The position numbers and the translations under genes are program-made. DNA of 64,000 nucleotides from Planctomycetota bacterium (lineage in GTDB: Bacteria; Planctomycetota; UBA1135; UBA2386). The notes under the pieces were generated by a model. The model worked only from the letters and a program-made list of their open reading frames with translations, was not told the DNA's origin and ran no database searches. The DNA is taken from NCBI GenBank assembly GCA_016716265.1, contig JADJWQ010000002.1, positions 16,001-80,000 on the forward strand, read 5' to 3'. Below, piece after piece: positions 42,031-53,700 of this stretch (positions are counted from its first letter, which is position 1; the number at the start of each line of letters is the position of its first letter).

Positions 42031-42747
42031 TCAGGCCCGCCTGCCCGGCCGGGCCCTCCCTGGACGGAGTTTCCCTGCTCTTCGAGGAACCGGTCCTCGG
42101 CTGCGGGCCAGGCGAGGGGTTGGGCCTGGAGCGCGGACAAGCAAGGCTGACCAAGTTTCGAGATTCGCGGCATCGTGCCAGAGCGAAGTTGCTCCGACAA
42201 GGGGCCGGAAACCGCCGACCATCTTCGAGATTTCGCGCACCGCGACGCTTTCGTGCGGCAGGTCCGGTGCGAGCGCCAGCTCGAACGCCAGGCCGAGGTG
42301 GACGCTGCCGACGGCGGTCGAGTCGTCGTTGATCAGGCCGAGCGGACGCGCCGCGGGCAGCGCTCCCGGCGGCAGCCGCAGCTCTTCGCGCAGCTCGCGC
42401 CACAACGCGCGCTGCAGGCTGCCTCGCGGGGGGCCGTCCTCCGGGCCGACGTGGCCGCCGATGCCGAGCGACGCCCGGCCGTGCAGGCGCTGCTCGCCCT
42501 GGGCGGCCAGCCGCTCGACGACGAACACCTCGGCGCCGCGCCGCACCGCGCAGTACGGCACCGGCTGCTTGAAGTCGGGGTCCCGCTCGGCGCGGTCGCG
42601 CTCCATCCAGCGCCCGCGCTGCTCGACTTCGTCGACGAAGGCGCGGAACGTCGCCCCGTCGAGGGGGAGGAAACCCTGCGGCCACCCGGCGCCGCGGAAC
42701 AGCGCGGCGCGCGGGACGACGAAGACCTGCTCGGCGGGGGTGCTCAC
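42031..42747 (-). CDS. Nudix hydrolase-like protein
   Basis: A 238-residue protein. SLQRALWRELREELRL is a Nudix box (core REXXEE) though the upstream Glu of the box is replaced. ASLGIGGHVGPEDG is the preceding strand. The N-terminal domain (VFVVPRAALFRG; RGRWMERDRAERD) and the C-terminal Arg/Pro-rich tail are extensions. Nudix enzymes cleave nucleoside diphosphates linked to another group; the substrate is not predictable. It is between Tex and the Sm-like gene on the same strand. Confidence 0.8.
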   Translation of the reverse strand: MSTPAEQVFVVPRAALFRGAGWPQGFLPLDGATFRAFVDEVEQRGRWMERDRAERDPDFKQPVPYCAVRRGAEVFVVERLAAQGEQRLHGRASLGIGGHVGPEDGPPRGSLQRALWRELREELRLPPGALPAARPLGLINDDSTAVGSVHLGLAFELALAPDLPHESVAVREISKMVGGFRPLVGATSLWHDAANLETWSALLVRAPGPTPRLARSRGPVPRRAGKLRPGRARPGRRA

Positions 42748-42821
42748 GGAGGCGGTTCCAGGCTTGCGGTGGCGGCGCGGCGGTCGGCTACCGCAAGGCT
42801 GCGCCGCGCGGGCAGCTCGGG

Positions 42822-45800
42822 TCAGCTCTCGCCGCCGTCCGGTCGCTCGCCGCTGTGCTCGCCGCCGTGCTCGCCGCCGTCCTTCGGCTGCTCGCTCGCC
42901 GGCGGCTCCTCGGTGCGGCCACCGAGCAGGGCTCGCAGGTTCGACAGCGAGCGCAGCTCGCCCTTGTGGCCGCGCACCTCGCGTTCCTGACGCTCGCTCT
43001 CGAACGTCATGACGCGCGGCGTGCCGCCGCCACCCGGCCCCGGCCCGGGCCCGCGGTCCCGCGGCCCGCCGCGGCCGCGCCGTTCGTCGCCACCCGCACC
43101 GACCGGCGGCCCGCGCCGCTCGTCGCCGCCCTGCGGCTTCGGCCGGGGGCCGCGCCGGGTGGTGCCGCGGCGGCCCTCCGGCGCGCGCGCGGCGCGGCTC
43201 ATCACGTTGCCCTGCTGCTGGTCGCCGCGGCGCCCACGTCCGCGACCGCCGCCGCCGCCACCACCACCGCCCATGCGCTCGCCGAGCGTGGCCGGTCGGC
43301 CCTCGGCGACGTGCCGCGGCCGGAACATCGACAGGCCGATCTTGCGGCCCTTGTCGTCGAGGTGCACGACGTAGACCGTGACGATCTCGCCGACGCGCAG
43401 GATGCGGGCCGGATCGCGGAGGCGGGAGCCGGGGATCTGCGACAGGTGGATCAGGCCGTCCTGGCCGATGCCGAGGTCGACGAACGCGCCGAACTCAGCC
43501 ATGTTCGACACGCGGCCCCGGAGCTCGCGATCGAGGCTCAGGTCCTCGAAGCGCGCGACGCCCTCGTTGACGAACGGTTCGATGCGGCCGCGCGGGTCGA
43601 TCGTGCCGCGGCGCAGCGCCTGCGCGACGTCGATCAGCCGCAGCGGGCCGAGCTCCTCGTCGCTCGCGCCGAGGTCGCGCGCGGTCAGCCGCGGGATCGA
43701 GTGGCCGACCAGCTCCGCGGGCGTGATGCCGAGGTGCGACGCGATGCGGCGGGCGAGGTCGTAGTCCTCCGGGTGCACCGCCGTCGCATCGAGCGGATCC
43801 TCGCCGTCGAGGATCCGCAGGAAGCCGGCGATCTGGATGAAGGTGTTGTCGTCGACCTCCGGCACCTCCTTCAGCGACTCGATCGTCTTGAACGGCCCGT
43901 GCTGGCTGCGGTGCTGCACGATCGCGCGCGCGAGCGAGTTCGACACGCCGGGCAGGCGGGCGAGCAGCGCCTGGTCGGCGCGGTTCAGCTCGACGCCGAT
44001 GTGCGCCAGACAAGACGACGCGGTCGCCTCGAGCTGTCGACCGAGCAGGCCCTGGTGGACCTCGGTCAGGTTCTGGCCGAGGCCGAGTCCGCGCGGCTCG
44101 ACGCGGATCAGCTCGGTCAGCGGGTCGCGCAGCCGGCGTGCGAGGCTGAGCGTCGTGCGCAGCCCGTTGTCGCTGCTACCGTGCCGCTTGCGCGCCGAGG
44201 CGCTCGTCGCCCACACGATCGACGCGGTCTCGTCGACCGGCACGACCATCGGCCGCTCGCCGTCGAGCCCGTCGATCGCCTGGGCGAGCAGCTTCGCCGC
44301 GGCGCGCTCGCGGCGTCCGTGCGGGATCGCGATCGCGCGCGGCGCGTCGCTGCGGATCGTCTCGCGCAGGGCCTCGACGAGCTGCGCCCGACCCGCCTCG
44401 TCGTCGGGTACCGGCAGCGTCAGCTTCTGCTTCGGCGCGCCGTCCGGCTTCAGCGTGACGAACCACGCCGAGTGGCCCGAGACGCGCAGCGCCGCGCAGG
44501 ACTCGCCGAGCAGCGTCGGCGCCATCAGCTGCGAGCGCAGCGTGCGGGAGAACGCCCGCACCGTCTCGCGGTCGGCCTTCTCCTTGATGCGGTGCCGGAC
44601 GATCTGCTCGCTGACGCGGTGGACCCGGTGGTCGTAGGCGTGGCCGTAGGCGACGTCGAGGAACCGGCCGAGGTCGCTGTCGGCATCGACGCCCGGCGAG
44701 AACCGCTGCCGGAACACGGTCAGCTCGCGGCCGGGCTCGAGCTTCAGGCGCAGCTGCAGGATGCCCTCGCGCTCGGCGCGGCGCAGCGCCAGCATGCGCG
44801 GCGCGGCGATCCGCCGCACCGGCTCCTCGAGGCCGACCAGATCCGCGTAGCGACGGTCGACCGGCTGGGGCCGCTGCTTGCCCTCGCGCTTGCCGCGGCG
44901 CCGCGCGGAGCTGTCGCGCGGTCCGCGCTGGTGGGCCGGGGTCTCCACGCCGCCGGCGTGTTCGTCGACGCCGCCGTCGCCATCGCCCGCGGTGTCCCCG
45001 GCGTCAGCGTCGGCGTCACCGTCCTGGGCGTCACCGTCGAGGGAGTCACCGCCGTGGGAGTCACCGCCGTGGGAGTCACCGCCGTGGGAGTCACCGCCGT
45101 GGGAGTCACCGCCGTGGGAGTCACCGCCGTGGGAGTCACCGCCGGGACTGTCATCCTGGTGAGCCTCGCCGCCCGAGGACTCGCGGGTCGCGTCCGCGGG
45201 CGGGGTTTCCGGGCTCGCTTCGGCGCCCGGGTGCGCGGGCTCGTCCTCGGCGACATCACCGCCGCCGCCGCCGTCGCCACCCGCGCCGCCCGGCGGCGCG
45301 TCGACCGGCCGCGCGCTGGCGTCGTCCTCGACCACGGTGGGCTCCGCGGCGTCCGCGGTCACCTCGGACTCTCCGGACTCCGGCGCGACGGGTCCGTCGG
45401 CGAGCGGCGCCACCGCGCCCGCATCGCTCGGCTCGTCCAGCGCGGCCGCCTCGTCCAGCGCGACGGTCTCACCCGCATCATCTGTGTGCCCATCGGACGG
45501 GTGCCCATCGGACGGGTGCTCATCGGACGGGAGCTCGTGCGACGCGCGCTCGTCCGACGGGTGCTGTTCGGGCGCGTGCGGCTGCTGGGCTCCGCGCGGC
45601 TCGACCGCGCGGGCGGACGCCTCCAGGATGCCGCGGGCGAGCTCGGCGCGGATCCGCTGGCGCAGCCGCGGATCGTCGCCGAAGCGTTCGGACAGCGCGA
45701 ACACCGCCTGCGCGAGTACCTCGTCGGTCGACCGCAGCCCGTCCTCGTCGCGCACGAAACGCTCGGCGAACTGGCGCGGGGACTGCTCGCCGAGCTCGTG

Positions 45801-46199
45801 CGCGAGCAGCGCGTCGAGCAGCTCGCCGAGCCCCAGCTCGCGGACGCGCGTCTCCGCGCGACCCTCCAGCGGGCGCAGCAGGTGGTCGACGTCGTCGAGG
45901 ACGTCCTGCTCGACCACGCCACCGAGGAGCTCCTCGAGCTCCGCGAGGTCGGCGCGGCCGTGTTCGCGCGCGCGCTCCAGCAGCAGCGTGCGGCGCTGCT
46001 CGACCTCCTCGAGGGTCCGTAACCGTTCGGAGATCGCCGCGACCCGCTCTTCCCCGAGGTCCCCGGTCTCGTCGCGCCGGAACAGGGTGATGAACTCGGG
46101 GCTCCCGCCCGCCGAGACCAGCTCCGCGACCGCGCGGATGGCATCGGGGGGGGAGTCGAACTCGGCTTCGAGCCGCTGCAGGATCGATTCGACGACCAT
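42822..46199 (-). CDS. Tex-type S1 RNA-binding protein with a large acidic repeat insertion
   Basis: A 1125-residue protein; Tex proteins are normally about 770. It has the N-terminal Tex helical region (1-200), then an inserted low-complexity acidic stretch (about 200-440). The Tex core resumes with LVGLEEPVRRIAAPRML and continues with a degenerate YqgF/RNase H-like region (about 560-660), helix-hairpin-helix motifs (about 739-793; LLARLPGVSNSLARAIVQHR) and an S1 domain (about 893-943; VSNMAEFGAFVDLGIGQDGL). The tail is Gly/Arg-rich. Tex binds nucleic acid and acts in transcription/RNA metabolism. The GTG/ATG choice is the ATG at 46199; longer frames lie upstream. Confidence 0.88.
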   Translation of the reverse strand: MVVESILQRLEAEFDSPPDAIRAVAELVSAGGSPEFITLFRRDETGDLGEERVAAISERLRTLEEVEQRRTLLLERAREHGRADLAELEELLGGVVEQDVLDDVDHLLRPLEGRAETRVRELGLGELLDALLAHELGEQSPRQFAERFVRDEDGLRSTDEVLAQAVFALSERFGDDPRLRQRIRAELARGILEASARAVEPRGAQQPHAPEQHPSDERASHELPSDEHPSDGHPSDGHTDDAGETVALDEAAALDEPSDAGAVAPLADGPVAPESGESEVTADAAEPTVVEDDASARPVDAPPGGAGGDGGGGGDVAEDEPAHPGAEASPETPPADATRESSGGEAHQDDSPGGDSHGGDSHGGDSHGGDSHGGDSHGGDSHGGDSLDGDAQDGDADADAGDTAGDGDGGVDEHAGGVETPAHQRGPRDSSARRRGKREGKQRPQPVDRRYADLVGLEEPVRRIAAPRMLALRRAEREGILQLRLKLEPGRELTVFRQRFSPGVDADSDLGRFLDVAYGHAYDHRVHRVSEQIVRHRIKEKADRETVRAFSRTLRSQLMAPTLLGESCAALRVSGHSAWFVTLKPDGAPKQKLTLPVPDDEAGRAQLVEALRETIRSDAPRAIAIPHGRRERAAAKLLAQAIDGLDGERPMVVPVDETASIVWATSASARKRHGSSDNGLRTTLSLARRLRDPLTELIRVEPRGLGLGQNLTEVHQGLLGRQLEATASSCLAHIGVELNRADQALLARLPGVSNSLARAIVQHRSQHGPFKTIESLKEVPEVDDNTFIQIAGFLRILDGEDPLDATAVHPEDYDLARRIASHLGITPAELVGHSIPRLTARDLGASDEELGPLRLIDVAQALRRGTIDPRGRIEPFVNEGVARFEDLSLDRELRGRVSNMAEFGAFVDLGIGQDGLIHLSQIPGSRLRDPARILRVGEIVTVYVVHLDDKGRKIGLSMFRPRHVAEGRPATLGERMGGGGGGGGGRGRGRRGDQQQGNVMSRAARAPEGRRGTTRRGPRPKPQGGDERRGPPVGAGGDERRGRGGPRDRGPGPGPGGGGTPRVMTFESERQEREVRGHKGELRSLSNLRALLGGRTEEPPASEQPKDGGEHGGEHSGERPDGGES
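45046..45135. repeat. 15-base minisatellite, six exact copies, inside the Tex gene
   Basis: TCACCGCCGTGGGAG occurs six times without a gap. On the coding (minus) strand each copy gives one five-residue unit of Gly-Gly-Asp-Ser-His. A 15-base unit keeps the frame when copies are gained or lost, so protein length may vary between strains. A second, shorter repeat series (units around CATCGGACGGGTGC) lies about 400 bases further on. Confidence 0.95.
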
Positions 46200-46208
46200 G
46201 AGAATCGA

Positions 46209-46259
46209 GACGGGGCCGCGTCGGGCCGTGGAGCGGGGCACTGTAGCATCGGCCCCGTC
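46209..46259. promoter_or_regulatory. 10-bp inverted repeat in the divergent promoter region
   Basis: GACGGGGCCG (46209-46218) and CGGCCCCGTC (46250-46259) are exact inverse complements 31 bases apart. They lie in the 115-base gap between the diverging tex-type and heptosyltransferase genes. They could bind a dimeric regulator. The match may also be chance in a GC-rich region. Confidence 0.35.
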
Positions 46260-46314
46260 GAGCGTCAGGAATCCTTGCGAATCCCGGGCTCTGCGGCGAT
46301 AGGGACGATCCTCG

Positions 46315-47367
46315 ATGGTCGCCCCGCAACGCGTGTTCGTCCGCGCCCCGAACTGGGTCGGTGACTTCGTCATGGCGACGCCGGCGTTCGCGCGCATCCG
46401 CACCGCGTTCCCTGCTGCGACGATCGTCGGCGGCATGCGCGGCTACCTGCGCGGCCTGCAGGAGGGTGCGGACTGGTTCGATGCGACCATCGACACACCG
46501 CGCGCCGGTGGGCTGCGCGGTCTGCTCGCCCAGGCGCGCGCGTTGCGTGCGCACCGGTTCGATCTCGCGATCCTGCTGCCGAACTCGCTGGAGACGGCGC
46601 TGGTCGCGCGGCTCGCCGGCATCCCGCAGCGCTTCGGCTACACACAGGGGCGCGGCCTGCTGATGACCGGCGGTCCGCGCGTCGCCAGCCTGCGGCCGTG
46701 GTGGTCGCGCACCGGGGTGCGCCGCGCGCCCGAGCCGATGCCCGACTACTACCGCCGGCTGCTCGACGCGCTCGGCCTGCCGCCCGGCCCGACGCGGACG
46801 ACGCTCCCGGTGACCGACGCGGACCGCAGCGCCTGCGACGCCTGGCTCGCCGCGCGCGGCGTCGCACCGGATCGGCGACTCGTGTTGTTCACGGCGGGGG
46901 CGTCGTTCGGCGCCAGCAAGCTGTGGTTGCCCGAGCGCTTCGCCGCGGTGGCGCGCCACTTCGCGGCGCTGCCCGACACCACGTCGATCGTGCTCGCCGG
47001 GCCGGCGGAGACCGCGCTCGCGCAGGACATCGCCGCGCAGGCCGGACGCGGCGTGCTCGCGACGACGGATCCGGTCCTGCCGTTCGGCACGCTCAAGGCG
47101 CTCGTCGAGCGCAGCGCGCTCCTGATCACGACCGACACCGGCCCGCGACACATCGCGGTGGCGTTCGGCAAGCCGGTGGTCTGCGTCATGGGGCCGACCG
47201 ACCCTCGCTACACGAACTACGCATTGGAGCGGCAAACCGTCATCCGTCGCGACCTGCCGTGTGTGCCGTGCCACCGCAAGGTCTGCCCGCTCGGCCACCA
47301 CGATTGCATGCGCGGGATCGAGGTCGCGGAGGTCATCAGCGCGGCCGAGCGGTCGCTCGCACCGTGA
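46315..47367 (+). CDS. glycosyltransferase family 9, lipopolysaccharide heptosyltransferase II type
   Basis: Transfers heptose from ADP-heptose to the inner-core of lipopolysaccharide. It has 350 residues. The start APNWVGDFVMATPAF, mid-protein GASFGASKLWLPERFAAVA, TDTGPRHIAVAFGKPVV, MGPTDPRYTNY and CVPCHRKVCPLGHHDCM are hallmarks of the WaaF (RfaF) group. The enzyme acts on the inner face of the inner membrane. It supports a Gram-negative, LPS-bearing cell. No other core gene is adjacent. Confidence 0.9.
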   Translation: MVAPQRVFVRAPNWVGDFVMATPAFARIRTAFPAATIVGGMRGYLRGLQEGADWFDATIDTPRAGGLRGLLAQARALRAHRFDLAILLPNSLETALVARLAGIPQRFGYTQGRGLLMTGGPRVASLRPWWSRTGVRRAPEPMPDYYRRLLDALGLPPGPTRTTLPVTDADRSACDAWLAARGVAPDRRLVLFTAGASFGASKLWLPERFAAVARHFAALPDTTSIVLAGPAETALAQDIAAQAGRGVLATTDPVLPFGTLKALVERSALLITTDTGPRHIAVAFGKPVVCVMGPTDPRYTNYALERQTVIRRDLPCVPCHRKVCPLGHHDCMRGIEVAEVISAAERSLAP

Positions 47368-47404
47368 CCGGCGTGCTCGCGCCAGTGCGTCGCGCCCACG
47401 CTCG

Positions 47405-48628
47405 TCAATCGAAGACGGCCGCGCACCAGCTGACGCACCCCTGTCCGGCCGCGTCCACCGATTGGCCGTAGTCGAGCAGCCTACCGGGCGCGTCGGCCAA
47501 TGCGGCGACCAGATACATCGCGCTCGCACTGCACAGCTGATCCGGATTGCCGCCCGACAGCACCCGGCGGTGGAACGCGCCCGCGTTCGCGTCCAGCAAC
47601 GGCTCGAGCCGGTGACGGTCGTCGCGCTCGAGACGCTCCCGCCGCGCCGCGTCCACCGGCTCGCGATCGCCGAACTCGGGGCCGACGTGCGCGAGGTCGG
47701 CACCGCCGACGAAGCACACGCGGCCACCGTGTGCGCCGGCCGCGGCACGCAGCGCTGCGAGGATGCGGCGCACGTACCGCGTCGAGCCTGGATCGCCGTC
47801 GTGGTGGGTCAGGGCGCCGCACAGGAACCCGGCGACGCGGACCGCGGGTCGATCGGCGAACAGCCGCGCCAGGAACAGCATCTGGAACTCGATGCTGTGC
47901 TCGCCGCGGTGCAGGAACCGATCGGCGCGCGACGGCGCTCCGACCGCGTCGTGCACGGCAGCGACGAACCCGCGGTCCGTGCGCAGCGTCCCGCACGGCG
48001 TCTCCCAGTCCTGCGCGAGGCCGACCAGCGCCTGGTCGGGCCCCGCGTGGCCGGTGCCCAACACGACGAACAGCTCGGCTGCCTCGCGGTCCCGCAGCTC
48101 GCGGTAGGCCGCGCCGTAGCCGCGGCCACCGCGCCCGAGGTCGATGTGCGGCGCGATCAGTGCGCGGGGCGCGGGCCGGCGGTCGGCGGCGCCGACGTTT
48201 CCGGGCGGGTCGACGTCCGCCCCGCCGAGCGCCGCCTCGACCAGCGTGCGGCAGGCGTCCGGCGCTCCGCAGTGCCGCGCCGCGCGCACCGGCGCGGCGA
48301 GGTAGTCGTCGATCGTCCGGTCGAGCGTCGTCTCGAACAGCTCGCCCTGGAACAGCAGCGATTCCTCGAGATCGCGACAGATGCGCAGCACGACGCCGTC
48401 CGGCACGTCGTGGCCCTCGGCGCGCAGCTCGGCCTCGATGTCGGCGACGCTGCGCGCGCCGTCGATCCGACCGACGACCGGCAGCAGGCCGTCGGGCACG
48501 AACACCGCGCCGTCGAGCAGGCCGAGGGGGTCGGTCAACGCGAGGCCGGGATCGTCACCGGCGACCGCGCGCCGGACGTTGAGCTCGCGGAACGCGGGGC
48601 GCCATTCCTCGGGTGACCGGAGGTCCAT
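47405..48628 (-). CDS. MEMO1-family protein with N-terminal PqqD-like domain
   Basis: A 407-residue protein of the AmmeMemoRadiSam B (MEMO1) family. Residues of about 150-407 hold the core: APHIDLGRGG, VLGTGHAGPDQ, HSIEFQMLFLARL and VGGADLAHVGPEFG, whose His/Asp residues bind metal in the non-haem dioxygenase fold. The N-terminal 130 residues look like a winged-helix PqqD-type domain. The usual partners AMMECR1 and the radical SAM protein are not in this window. It is convergent with the heptosyltransferase gene and divergent from the FHA-GAF activator with only 22 bases between starts. Confidence 0.82.
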   Translation of the reverse strand: MDLRSPEEWRPAFRELNVRRAVAGDDPGLALTDPLGLLDGAVFVPDGLLPVVGRIDGARSVADIEAELRAEGHDVPDGVVLRICRDLEESLLFQGELFETTLDRTIDDYLAAPVRAARHCGAPDACRTLVEAALGGADVDPPGNVGAADRRPAPRALIAPHIDLGRGGRGYGAAYRELRDREAAELFVVLGTGHAGPDQALVGLAQDWETPCGTLRTDRGFVAAVHDAVGAPSRADRFLHRGEHSIEFQMLFLARLFADRPAVRVAGFLCGALTHHDGDPGSTRYVRRILAALRAAAGAHGGRVCFVGGADLAHVGPEFGDREPVDAARRERLERDDRHRLEPLLDANAGAFHRRVLSGGNPDQLCSASAMYLVAALADAPGRLLDYGQSVDAAGQGCVSWCAAVFD

Positions 48629-48650
48629 CGCACGCCTATCCTAGTCCCCG

Positions 48651-50639
<1,989 letters not shown>

Positions 50640-50772
50640 GCGCGACCCCGTCCACCGTCTGCTATCGTGCGAGCGGAGGGGAGCCGCCGCCCCGGGGCGC
50701 GCGCCACCTCCGGAGTCTCCGACGCGCTGCCCCGCCCCGCGGCGCGAACGCCCAGCCGAGGTCTCGAACCCC

Positions 50773-53700
50773 GTGAGCTTCGCCCAGCCGTTCTCGAACT
50801 ACGAGATCCTCGACCGCGTCGGCTCCGGTGCGATGGGCACGGTGTTCAAGGCGCGGCAGAAGCACCTCGGGCGGATCGTCGCGCTGAAGGTGCTGAAGCC
50901 CTCGTTGGCGCGCGACAAGCGCTACGTCGACCGGCTCCGTCGCGAGGCGCGCATCGTCGGGCGGCTGAACCACCCGAACGTCGTGACCGCGTACGACCTC
51001 GGCGAGGAGGGTGGCTACCACTTCTTCGTGATGGAGTTCGTCGAGGGGCGGTCGTTGCGACAGCTCCTCGCCGAGTGGGGCATGTTCCCCGAAGACAAGG
51101 TGCTCGACGTCGCGACGCAGATCACCGAGGCGCTCGCGCACGCGTTCGAGTGCGGCGTCATCCACCGCGACGTGAAGCCCGGCAACATCCTGATCGACGA
51201 CCAGGGCCGCGTGAAGCTCACCGACATGGGGCTCGCGAAGGCGAAGACCGACCTGACGCTGACGCGCGACGGGGCGACGGTCGGCACGCCGCAGTACATC
51301 AGCCCGGAGCAGGCCCGCGATCCGCAGGCGGTCGACGTGCGGAGCGACCTCTACTCGCTCGGCGCCACGCTGTTCCACATGGCGACCGGGCAGCCGCCGT
51401 TCCGGGCCGAGACGATCGGCGAGCTGATCACCAAGGTGCTGCACGACCGGCCGCCGAGCGTGACCGAGCTCAACCCCGAGCTGTCCGACGGCCTCGGGCT
51501 GGTGATCCGCAAGCTGCTGGCGAAGGACCCGGCGCGCCGCTACCAGACGCCGCGCGAACTGCTCGACGACCTCGCGCGGGTCCGGCGCGCGGAGCGTCCG
51601 GCGGTGCAGCGTGAGGAGCTCGACGCGCTCGACCGTGGCGCGACGATGGTCGGACCGCCGCGGCGCCGGTCGCGCGGTCGGTACGTCTGGGGCGCCGCCG
51701 CGGTCGCGTCGGTGGCGGTGGTCGGGGTGCTGACGCTGGGGGGCGACGGCCGCGCGGCGGACGCGGCCCGGCGCGCCGAGGCCACCGCGACCGCCGTGCG
51801 GGCGCTGACGGCGGAGCTCGGAGCACTGCCGACCGCACGCGCGCGCCTCGAGCACCTCGCGGCGGCGCGCGCTTCCGCGGCGGTCGACGACCTCGCGTTC
51901 GTCGGCGCGGTCGATGCGCTCCGGGCCAGCGTGCTGGAGCAGCTCGGGCAGGACCTCGCCGCGCGCGTCGACGGCTACCTGACCGAGCGTCGCGCGGAGA
52001 CCGAGGCCTGGCTCGCCGATCCCGCGGTCTACACGGCGGTCGGCGGCTTCGAGCAGGCGATCGTCGTGCCCGAGCTGCGCGCGCAGCTCGGCTACGGGCC
52101 GGACGACCTGCCGAGCGAAGCGCTGCAGTCGCGCGCGCGGCGCCTGTTGGCGAACCTCACCGCACGCCTCGAGCCGCTGCTCGCCGCGCGCGACGGCGCG
52201 CTGGCGCGCGAGCACGAGCAACATCTGCGCGAGGTGGTCGCACCGCGCGTCGAGCTGCTGATCGCGGGCGCGCGGTTCCGGGCCGCGGAGCTCGCACTCG
52301 AGCGGGGGATCGACGCGGCTGTCGAGCGCTTGCCCGGCGGTACGCGGGCCGCCCTGCCCGATGCGCTGCGCGACGCCTGGACCGAGCGCGACCGTACCTT
52401 CCGCGACGGGACGCTGTCCGCGATCGCCGGCGCGCGACTCGACATCGCGGACGCGCTGCGCCGCGAGGCGCAGAGCGAGCTCGCGAACCTCGAGCGGCTC
52501 GCCGACGAGTTCGAGCGCGAGGCGGCGGCGCCGGACCGGCTCGCGCGGGCCCTCGATCGGCTCGAGGAAGGGCTGCGGCAGCGCTACCCGGGCGCCGACG
52601 AGTTCGAGCCCGGCGCGTCACCCTGGACGCCGATCCTGCCGCGCATCGCGGTGCTCCGCGAGCGGCAGCGCATCCTGCAGGATCGCGTCGACGAGGGGCT
52701 CGCCGACGAGGCGATCGACCTCGCGCACCGCGTGTTCGCCGATGCCGGTCCGGCCGCTGCCGCCGAGGTGCTGCGCGCACCGGCCGGGTCGGGCGGTGCG
52801 GCCGCGCTGCGCAGCAACCGGCATCGTGAGTGGTTCCTCGCGGTGGCCGGCGTCGTCGACCTGCTGGTGCCGGCCGCCGGTACGCTCGCGGTGCCGACCG
52901 TCGTCGGGCCGGAGCGCGCCGTGCTCGCGCGCGGCCCGGACGGCCGCACCCAGCTCGTCGACGCGGCGGGGGCCCCGCTGCCGGCCTGGCGCGACGTCGC
53001 GTGGGATGCGGTGCTCGACCCGTCCGCGCGGCCCGGCCCCCTCGCCGATGCGCTGCGCGACGATCCCCGCGCGCGCCTCGGAGTCGCGTTCCTGGCGCTG
53101 GTCGCCGACCGACCGGACGCGGTCACCGAGCTGCTCGGCGATGACGACATGGCCTTCGCGCGCGCCGAGGTGTGGCCGCGGCTCGAACGGCCCACGGTCG
53201 CGGTCGAGGGTGGCGAGCGCGCGGCGCGCGCGGCGTTCCGCGATCTGCTGGTCGCCTACGACGCCGAGCGCCGGGACGAGGTGCGCCGGCTGCTGCAGGA
53301 GTTCGAGCTGTTGCACGGCCGCAGCGCTGCCGCACGCAGCGGGCGGGAGCTCCGGCGGCAGATCGTGTCCTGGCTGGACGCGAGCGACGACACCGGCGAC
53401 CAGCGGTTGCGGCTGCTCGCGGAGCGGGCTCCAGAGGGATTCCGCTGCGGAGTCGACGAGGTCGCGCGACGGCTGTGGTGTGCGGCCGAGCTCGGCCGCG
53501 CACCGGGAGTGTCGTTCGACGCCGGGTGGGAGCGGGCCGGCGACGCCCTGCTCCACGCCGGGACCGGCGCGGCCACCTCGCTCGGAATCCTCCGCGTCGC
53601 CAGCCCGTTCGCGCTCGAGCAGGAGCTGACCGCCGTGCTCGAGTTCCGCGTGCCGCCGCGCGAGCGTGACGCGAGCGTGGTATGGCTGACCGTCCACGGC

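Noticed and set aside
46146..46153. run of eight G inside the 5' part of the Tex gene as a phase-variation tract
   Set aside because: It is short for such tracts, and no alternative frame or related gene supports switching; it could be rechecked in strain comparisons.
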